A stretch of 64,000 nt of DNA from Dactylorhiza incarnata (Eukaryota > Streptophyta > Magnoliopsida > Asparagales > Orchidaceae). The stretch lies in contig JAWHQI010000068.1 of assembly GCA_033032865.1 (NCBI GenBank), positions 6,634,001-6,698,000 of the forward strand, given 5' to 3'. A program made the position numbers and the translations under genes. A model generated the notes under the pieces. The model did not search any database. It saw only the letters and a program-made list of their open reading frames with translations, and was not told the DNA's origin. Below are positions 57,928 to 64,000 of the stretch, piece after piece (positions within the stretch are counted from its first letter, which is position 1; each line of letters opens with the position of its first letter).

Positions 57928-59215
57928 TATTTTATATGACTTGAAAACTTAGTAGATCGAAATAGTGAGATTGAATAAAGATCTAAATTGTTTTATAATG
58001 AAAGAGAAAGAAATAATCAATTTAGAGAAATGAAGAACAAACCAATTTCATTACACAAAAATAGACATGATTACTATTGATAAAATTTATTACAAAACTA
58101 GATTTTTATGACGCTAGAAATCGAAGGCGAAGAAGTAAAATCCCTTTATGTTTTCTATCCCGACTTGAATCCCCGTGAACTGGTGCCTTTAGCCAATCCT
58201 CCCCGGATACGGCCTCTAGCCGCTCTAGCCAATCCTCCCCCGAATACGGCCTCGAGCACCCCCTAGACCTACACTTGATCTAGTCGCCAACACAAGGTGA
58301 ATTCCTCACTAAGTCCTACTCAGACCTAGTCGTCAACATGAGGCAAATTCACTACACGATTACAAGAGTAAAGAGATGCAAGCAATAATAATAATAATAA
58401 TATGAAAAAAACTCCCTATGTGGATCTCTTAAAGAAGTAGACGAATACCGGTAGAGTATGATCGTTGTCGATGCGGTCTTTAGTCACGATGAAGAAGCGT
58501 GTTGAAATCTTCTCCACATATCTCCTTAACCCTTCATGGATTTGTGGGAGTATCTCTCTGAAACTTCCTCAATATGATGTGGAACAAAACTCTAGAATTT
58601 AGGGTTGTGAGAGGATGATAAAGATGGAGCCAAGGGGTCCTTTTTATAGAGTTGGAGCTACCGTCGGCGATATCCCTACCGTTGGCGCTATCTTGGTTTA
58701 TGCATTATTCTGCGTGTGAGAATCGTTCATTTTAAGGCAAGCTGGTTGTCATTCCTCTTGTGCTTCAAGCTACCGCCTGCGCTATCCCTACTGTCGGTGC
58801 TATCATTTTTAGGCATTATTCTCTACAGGAGTATCTTTCATCATTAGAAGCGTCTGCCGACTTCCCAAAGTGGTTTGAGCTACCGCCGGCGCTAGCAGCT
58901 ATAGATGCGCTAAGTGCCTTCTATATATGCATCCTCCTTCCCACCAGCTTAAATTTTACTTTTGCGCTTTTAGGAGCTACCGCCAGCACTAGATGCTACC
59001 CCCGTAGCTACAGCCTGCTCTAGCAGCTACCGCGGGAGCTGTCGTCCGCTCTAGCAGCCGTGTTTGAGTTTTGGCTCCAAACTCGGGCATTTCTTTCATG
59101 TTATCCTTAAGTCATGATATGGCATTGTTTCCTGCACACTTAAACATACATGATCAAGTACACATAGGATTTATTATTCTCAAACCTAGGAAATGCGGAA
59201 GACCATGTTCCAATA
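57928..59215 (-). repeat. Copia-2 5' LTR, main part
   Basis: Continues from 28218 (TATTT duplicated). Aligns with 10603-11829, with extra copies of the TACCGCNGGCGCTAG-type word at about 58640-59060. It ends CCAATA at 59215 where the other LTR has CCAACA, and is followed by the GTAAC duplication. Confidence 0.9.
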
Positions 59216-59220
59216 GTAAC

Positions 59221-59815
59221 GACACATTCTTTTATTCATGAATCTTTTTCTAATTTATATTTTGTTTTCGAAATTGAACCCAAAAACATTTCAACCGCTT
59301 TAAATGATGAATTTTGGTTTATTACAATGAATGAAGAATTAAATTAATTTGAACGAAATAGGGTTTGGAAGTTAGTAGAAAGACCATCTAATCACCCGGT
59401 TATTGGTGTAAAATGGATATTTAAAAATAAATTAGATGGAGATTTTATAATCACTAGGAACAAAGCTAGATTAGTAGCACACGGCTACTCTAAAATCGTG
59501 GGGGTAGATTTTGATGAAATATTTGCACTCATTGCTCGCCTAGAATCTATTAGAATTTTTCTTGCTTTTTCGAGTTATAAGAAGTTCAAACTATTTCAAA
59601 TGGATGTAAAAAGTTCTTTCTTAAATGAGATAATTAAATAAGAGGTTTATATTGAAACCCCCCCCCCCTTGATTTTATCGATGAAAAACTTCATAATCAT
59701 GCCAATATATTAGAAAAACACTTTATGGTTTAAAACAAGCGTCTCGTGCTTGGTATGAGTGTTTATCATCTTTTTTATTAAAGCACGGTTATAAAATGGG
59801 TAGTGTTGGCACAAA
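59221..59815 (+). pseudogene. pol: Copia-1 pol, reverse transcriptase part, truncated
   Basis: Directly continues the pol cut at 10546. Motifs of the Copia RT: NEEL..FERNRVWKLVERP, VIGVKWIFKNKLDG, NKARLVAHGYS, LESIRIFLAFSSYKKFKLFQMDVKSSFLN. Stops (for example after NEEL and IIK) and a C-run near 59659 break it. It stops before the YVDD motif, near KMGS; RNase H and the 3' LTR are missing. Confidence 0.9.
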
Positions 59816-60110
59816 AATTGTACCTCCAAAACCTCACACTTAAAAGAGATGGGGGAAAACTATGGAGTGCAGGTTACTCGAGACGAAGGATGCCAGGAGA
59901 GAGATCTTTGAGGGAAAAACTGCTTCGATTGATCTCAAAAAAGGATTACAGAGGGGGTCCAAAATAGGTAAGGGTGAGAGGTAGAAAAGTGACAAAATTT
60001 GAGACCGCTTGCACATGCCACAAGCGGGAGGCTCGAATCAAAAGTCCCTTTTCTGGTACCCCTACCCCTCTATTTATAGATGCAGGGGTCTACCGAAATG
60101 GGCAGGTCTA
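59804..60110 (-). repeat. possible LTR end of an unidentified element
   Basis: Copia-1 homology stops at or just after TGTTGGCACAAAAATTG (59804), which has the TGTTGG start of an LTR end. On the minus strand CTATAAATAGAGGGG near 60070-60085 is a good TATA box. No matching second LTR, primer site or target duplication was found, so this is tentative. Confidence 0.3.
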
Positions 60111-60279
60111 AAAATTATGTGCTGCCCGGGGTACAGGAGAACAGGGGCAGAGAAGAGAAGATACAGTGGGTGCAAATAGCAAAAAAGATAGAAGAACCAC
60201 ACCGCGCGGTCTCGCGGTCTCACTGGAGCCTGGTCGCAGAGGAGCGAAGAAAACTATCGGAGAGGAGCGAAGAAGGCCA

Positions 60280-61260
60280 CAGAAGAAGAAGAAGATGCAA
60301 GGCAAAGAATAGAGGCAATGAAGAAGAAGAAAGAGGAAGAAGAGGAGAAGAAAAAGAAGGTGGAGGAGGAGAAGAAAACGAAGATGGAGGAGGAGAAGGC
60401 AGCGCTGATCGCTGAAGATGAGAGGAGACAAATGAAGGAAAAGAAACAAGGAGAAAAGGGTTGCTGAAGAGAAGAAGAAAAAGAAGAAAACCGCTGAGAA
60501 GATGTTGGAGAGAGGAGGGGAAGAGAAGGAAGGAGAAGAAGGGGCCAACAGTTCAAAAAGGAGAAGACCGCGGTGTCTGTCGGTGTGCTGGAGCTTTCCA
60601 TTGACCAGGACACAGAGCTGAACCGAGCAGCGGCAGATCGTGTGGTAGCTATTTTTGCTATGCGGACTGATAAGGTGAAGATGATCGCGAGACCGCCAAA
60701 CTCTCTTCCTCTGCTTGTCTTTCATCATAAATCTCCAAAAGAGCAGTGTGAGAACGTCATCATTGCAATTGATGTCATTCTTATCAGCAATGCAGAATTA
60801 AAAAGGAGAAGAAAATAGGGAGAGAGATCACAAAAAGGGAGTTGAAAAGAATGAACCTAGAACGCTTTAGAGGATCAGACCGCCTTTTGCTGACCGCAGA
60901 CCCTGCGGTCACAAAAAATGTTGAAAATGTTTTACATGACTTTGTTCTTGACTTCTTTTCAAGTATGCTCTCTACGCGATTTCTTCCATTTTCTGAGTTG
61001 TTATAATTGAGCTAATAATCCTCCTCTTTTGATCGCAAATGTTGATGAGGTCGAGTCGATCCCGTCGATCCCTAAAGAAGGGGAGATCCCACAGAAGTTG
61101 GTAATTTCTCCATAGCTCGCGGACATTCTCAAACCTATCTTTGAGGATGTCCGCACTATGTGGGTTCGGGACGATCAACTCCGGGCTCAGGCCACTGACT
61201 TCGTAAAAAAGTCTCTTTCAACCATCTCATTCCTCTGTGATTGATTGTGCACTCGACCGC
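60280..61260 (+). pseudogene. Lys/Glu-rich coding remnant, family unknown
   Basis: Starts with a purine-rich stretch (60280-60560) reading, over two frames, as a Lys/Glu-rich likely coiled coil containing EEEKAALIAEDERRQM. Frame 60573-60818 has 81 codons (AADRVVAIFAMRTDKVKM...). 61020-61250 reads protein-like again (EDVRTMWVRDDQLRAQATDFV) with a stop. I recognise no family. It could be a decayed retrotransposon gag-like or host-derived gene. GACCGC words are scattered around it (60205, 60565, 60880-60910). Confidence 0.3.
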
Positions 61261-61319
61261 TACCGGGCTTGGACGGTCCAATCTAGACAAGTTACAGGAT
61301 CCTCGAGTGGATCAAAATA

Positions 61320-61502
61320 ATTATGATATCAAATTGATGTTTTTATTAAAATATTATTTAAATAATAAATTATTTTTTAATTTTTTTATTTTAAAATAAA
61401 TTTAATGACTACCATTAATTTGATAGTTTAAATGTGTAATGGTATATCTACTGGTAATACTAATGTATATTAATATTTAATTCTTTATTTCAATCTTAAT
61501 AT

Positions 61503-61557
<55 letters not shown>

Positions 61558-61560
61558 CAG
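61320..61560. repeat. AT-rich DNA with (AT)n microsatellite
   Basis: Nearly pure A/T; (TA)n at about 61506-61557. No other feature. Confidence 0.9.
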
Positions 61561-61599
61561 GCATTTCACATATTTGAACTTAGTCTTGTACGAAAAGAC

Positions 61600-62160
61600 T
61601 GGTCCTAACTGGTCCGATTGGGATCGGACTGGTTAGGAATGGCTAGGGACCGGTCCCATCCAGGACCGGTCCCATCCCGGACCAAACTCAGGGGCTCGAC
61701 CGGTGTAAGACCCTATTTTTTTTGCTTTTAAACCGGGTCTTACCGCCCAGAACCGCCACCATGCATTAACACCTTCGAACATGAAGGTCGCCACCATGTG
61801 ACGCTGATCCTGCCATCTATTCATCATCTAGGCCAACCATTTCGCCGCAGCATAAGAGAAGTATAAAAGACATAACACTAGTCCACAATATATCACGTAA
61901 CATTAAAAGCATGTCCAAATGAGATACATAGAAGATGAAATACAAGAAATAGAGTACTAGAAAAATCAAAGTGCGGAAGAGAAGGGCTTAATCCCTTTAC
62001 ATCATATTTTTCTTTACCTCTCGCTTGGCGATAATGAAACAATCTAAACATCCACATGAACAGACACCCTGCCCGGGTTATATATGAAGAGTAGGAATGT
62101 GAGGTGGTTTGCTCACCGGTGCCATTCCTGTGGCAGCAGAAAGTCCAACCCCTGGCTGAG
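61600..62160. other. unassigned repeat fragment with hairpins and a gag-like scrap
   Basis: GGACCGGTCCCATCC occurs twice near 61645-61680. GTAAGACCC and GGGTCTTAC form an inverted repeat (61700-61742). On the minus strand at about 61760-61827 the reading RHMVATFMFEGVNAWWR resembles the ATFML.G.A..WW core of Gypsy gag, which suggests an old Gypsy fragment. No target duplication or LTR is evident. Confidence 0.3.
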
Positions 62161-63841
62161 TGATGAGTCCCATTTATATACACTTTTTTGGACTCATCTG
62201 GGCTCATTTTCACGCACTTGCACTTCACTTTTAGTTCATTAATGCTTATATTTCACTTGAACACATTTCTTCATAAAGTGCACTCTTTGGGCCCGCTTTG
62301 TTGTGCAATTGCGCGCTATGTTTGTGGGGGTTAAGCACACGGTGCTCCCCAACCCTTTTATGTATTTGGATTGAGCTGGAAGGGTATTCCCAGCTGTGTG
62401 ATTGTTGTTTGGTGCTGTGTAGGTGGGTAGATCATCAATTATGCCCAGATTTCATGTCTGCATGAATCGCACGGTCGTGCATTTTTTTGACGCACGGTCG
62501 TGCATTTTTTTGACGCACGGTCGGCTGCGATCGTGCGCGTTCATTTGCGGCCCAAAATAGCATTCTGAATTTGGTCGTGCGTTTTTACGCACGGTCGTGC
62601 ATTTGTACGCACGGTCGTGCGTTTGTACGCACGGTCGTGCATTTGGTCGTCCGCTTTATTATTTTCTGTAAAGTTGTCTTGCAGGTTTTTGGCCATAGTG
62701 CGCCCGACCACCAACTTCCAGTGCGCACAACCACTGGTCGTGCGCCACTGGTCGTGCGCCCTGTTTTCTATAAATACGCAGCCCGCGAAATTAGGTCGGA
62801 CAATCAATTCCAGCGGCGTTTTCGCGCTCCAGTGCGCTAGTTTCGTCGCTCCATCGCCGCCCACCTTCAGGTGGTGCTCCGGGCTTATTCTTCACGCCAA
62901 TCTTGAGCCGGAGTATCCTCTAGGCCTCCTCCATTGTTTGTGCACCTCCAAAGCTCCATTTCAAGATACAACTTGCTGCATCCTTGGAGTTCTCCGGCAA
63001 GATCGTGGCCAAAGGCGATTTACGAAGAAGACGGGTCAACTAGAAGGAAGTGACAGCTCCTCTCCGTACACTGGATGTCAGTCGTGGACCGAGCTCAGAC
63101 AAGGCATGACGACCCTTGATTCTGACCGTGAATCCTGACAAGACTTCGTGCCTTGGTTGTAATCTCACCCCCTCTATTTTGTAGTATTGTATATCTTAAT
63201 TATGTGTGTGTATGAACTATGATTGCAAAACCCTTATATTGCATTTTAGTACATTTCATGTCTATGTGAAATTATCTTGTGGTTTATGCAAGTGAGGAGC
63301 GCCCCCATCCATTTTCCATTACGCCACCATGTTTGTGTGCCGCACTAGCAATTGCTAGTGGCGTGCTTGTCGACGAGGTGCTTGCGACCCTCATTCCGTC
63401 TGCCTACTCGCCCATCCGCCTAGTGAAGCGTGGCATAGCGGCCCGTGTAATCCATTCGCCTAACAAAGCAGCGCGCTCAAGGCCTGCACAGTTTGATTCT
63501 GCTTGCCTGCTCGTCCATCCGCCCTTGCAAAGCAGCGCGCTCAAGGCATGCCTAGTCTCCATCCCGCCAAGCGAAGCATTGCATAGCGGCATTGCATAGG
63601 AGTAGTTTAGTTATTTTCTTTTATTTCCACAAACCAAATCAACCCCTTCGCATCCATCCGACCTAAAGGACTTCGATCTCAAGTCCTTCCTCAATAGTTA
63701 ACTCCACCTTACTGTGTTCCTTCGAGATTCGATACTCGAGTATTTGCTCATCGTTTTATATTATTTGAACGATCGGTACACTGTCGTTTCGTGCTGCAGT
63801 CTTGCTACATCCTATAGCGGTGTGCTAAGATTTGCGCATCA
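62161..63841 (+). repeat. Gypsy-7 5' LTR
   Basis: TGATGAGTCC start and GCGCATCA end directly before a tRNA-Asp-type primer site, 1681 bases. Related to the Gypsy-6 LTR by its first and last bases and its word type, but otherwise well diverged. U3 array at 62465-62760, TATA box CTATAAATACG at 62769-62779. The R/U5 part has repeated AAAGCAGCGCGCTCAAGGC units (63465-63550). Confidence 0.88.
62465..62760 (+). promoter_or_regulatory. palindromic word array and TATA in Gypsy-7 LTR
   Basis: Repeated GCACGGTCGTGC palindromes at ~20-30 base spacing (62469-62640), then GTGCGCACAACCACTGGTCG and CACTGGTCGTGCGC (62721-62760), immediately upstream of the TATA box. Same GCACGACC/GGTCGTGC word as Gypsy-6. 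Confidence 0.75.
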
Positions 63842-63842
63842 A

Positions 63843-63865
63843 GTTTTTCGCGCCGTTGCCAGGGA
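63843..63865 (+). other. Gypsy-7 primer binding site
   Basis: TCGCGCCGTTGCCAGGGA, the tRNA-Asp-type site with two differences from that of Gypsy-6. It fixes the plus strand. Confidence 0.8.
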
Positions 63866-64000
63866 TCACAGTCGTATGAGTTTTCTGGAGAGGGAGAATC
63901 TGAGAGAGAAGCCCTTCCATTTGTAAATTGCATCCTTTATTTTATTTCAGTTCTTTTTATTACATTTTCTTGTTTTACTTAGGTTGCTTAGTAAATTTTG
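63866..64000 (+). other. start of Gypsy-7 interior
   Basis: Untranslated leader with a short frame ATG 63876 to TAA 63926 (16 codons), then AT-rich sequence. Gag would lie beyond the window. Confidence 0.5.

Larger units (their letters stand above)
10547..59215 (-). mobile_element. Copia-2, nested non-autonomous Sirevirus-like element
   Basis: Bounded by the target duplication GTAAC (10542-10546 and 59216-59220) inside the pol gene of Copia-1. On the minus strand it has its 5' LTR at 57928-59215 plus 28156-28218, primer site at 28142-28155, gag at 26805-28106, a non-coding stretch at 11830-14957, and 3' LTR at 10547-11829. It is split by Copia-3 (14958-26451) and by Copia-4 (28219-57927). 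Its own sequence, about 7.4 kb, contains no protease, integrase or reverse transcriptase. It is the same family as Copia-1 by LTR ends and gag leader. Confidence 0.9.

Noticed and set aside
62161..63841. Gypsy-7 as a second copy of Gypsy-6
   Set aside because: LTRs share only ends, primer-site type and word type; the bulk does not align, so it is a separate family.

Overview
This window is plant nuclear DNA made almost entirely of transposable elements. No host gene, tRNA or rRNA gene could be supported. The evidence for a flowering plant is a set of Ty1/Copia retrotransposons of the Sirevirus type (long LTRs, an initiator-Met tRNA primer site reading TGGTATCAGAG, gag with coiled coils, and a third ORF after pol), Athila-like Ty3/Gypsy elements with a tRNA-Asp-type primer site, and two CACTA-type transposon ends. 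The species cannot be named from this.

Layout. 1-4264: unassigned and low-complexity DNA with two CACTA ends (to 917 and to 4264), a ~970-bp TG-rich block (1021-1994) and a 22-bp tandem repeat. 4265-10546 plus 59221-59815: the oldest element, Copia-1 (+), badly decayed; its presumed 5' LTR is interrupted by a lone minus-strand LTR (LTR-X, about 5314-6887). 10547-59215: a nest inserted into Copia-1 pol. Copia-2 (-, TSD GTAAC) contains Copia-3 (+, 14958-26451, nearly complete) and Copia-4 (-, 28219-57927, TSD TATTT). Copia-4 contains Copia-5 (-, 31479-53104), which contains Gypsy-6 (-, 36141-46106, TSD ACGAT). The deepest path is five elements. LTR divergence judged by eye falls in the order the nesting requires: about 9% (Copia-2), 6% (Copia-4), 3.5% (Copia-5), 1.4% (Gypsy-6 and Copia-3). 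59804-62160: unassigned repeat debris with a possible LTR end and a Lys/Glu-rich coding remnant. 62161-64000: the 5' LTR and primer site of Gypsy-7 (+), which runs off the window.

How the parts work together. Each autonomous Copia element has LTR, primer site, gag, protease-integrase-reverse transcriptase-RNase H, a third ORF, polypurine tract and LTR. Copia-4 keeps gag and the third ORF but has no pol, and Copia-2 keeps only gag, so both would depend on pol supplied in trans.

The most interesting signal is regulatory. Every LTR family carries its own CG-centred palindromic word repeated in U3 (TCTCGAGA in Copia-3, TCGACGTAGC-type in Copia-4, TTCGTCGAACG-type in Copia-5, TACCGNCGGCGCTAG-type in Copia-1/2, GCACGACC/GGTCGTGC in both Gypsy LTRs). 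In Copia-3, Copia-4 and Copia-5 the element's own word is repeated again inside the element just upstream of the third ORF; in Copia-3 a TATA-like box follows. Copia-5 and Copia-1 also carry word clusters inside gag. This fits an internal promoter for the third ORF, or a transferable binding-site array. All ages, identities and alignments are by eye.
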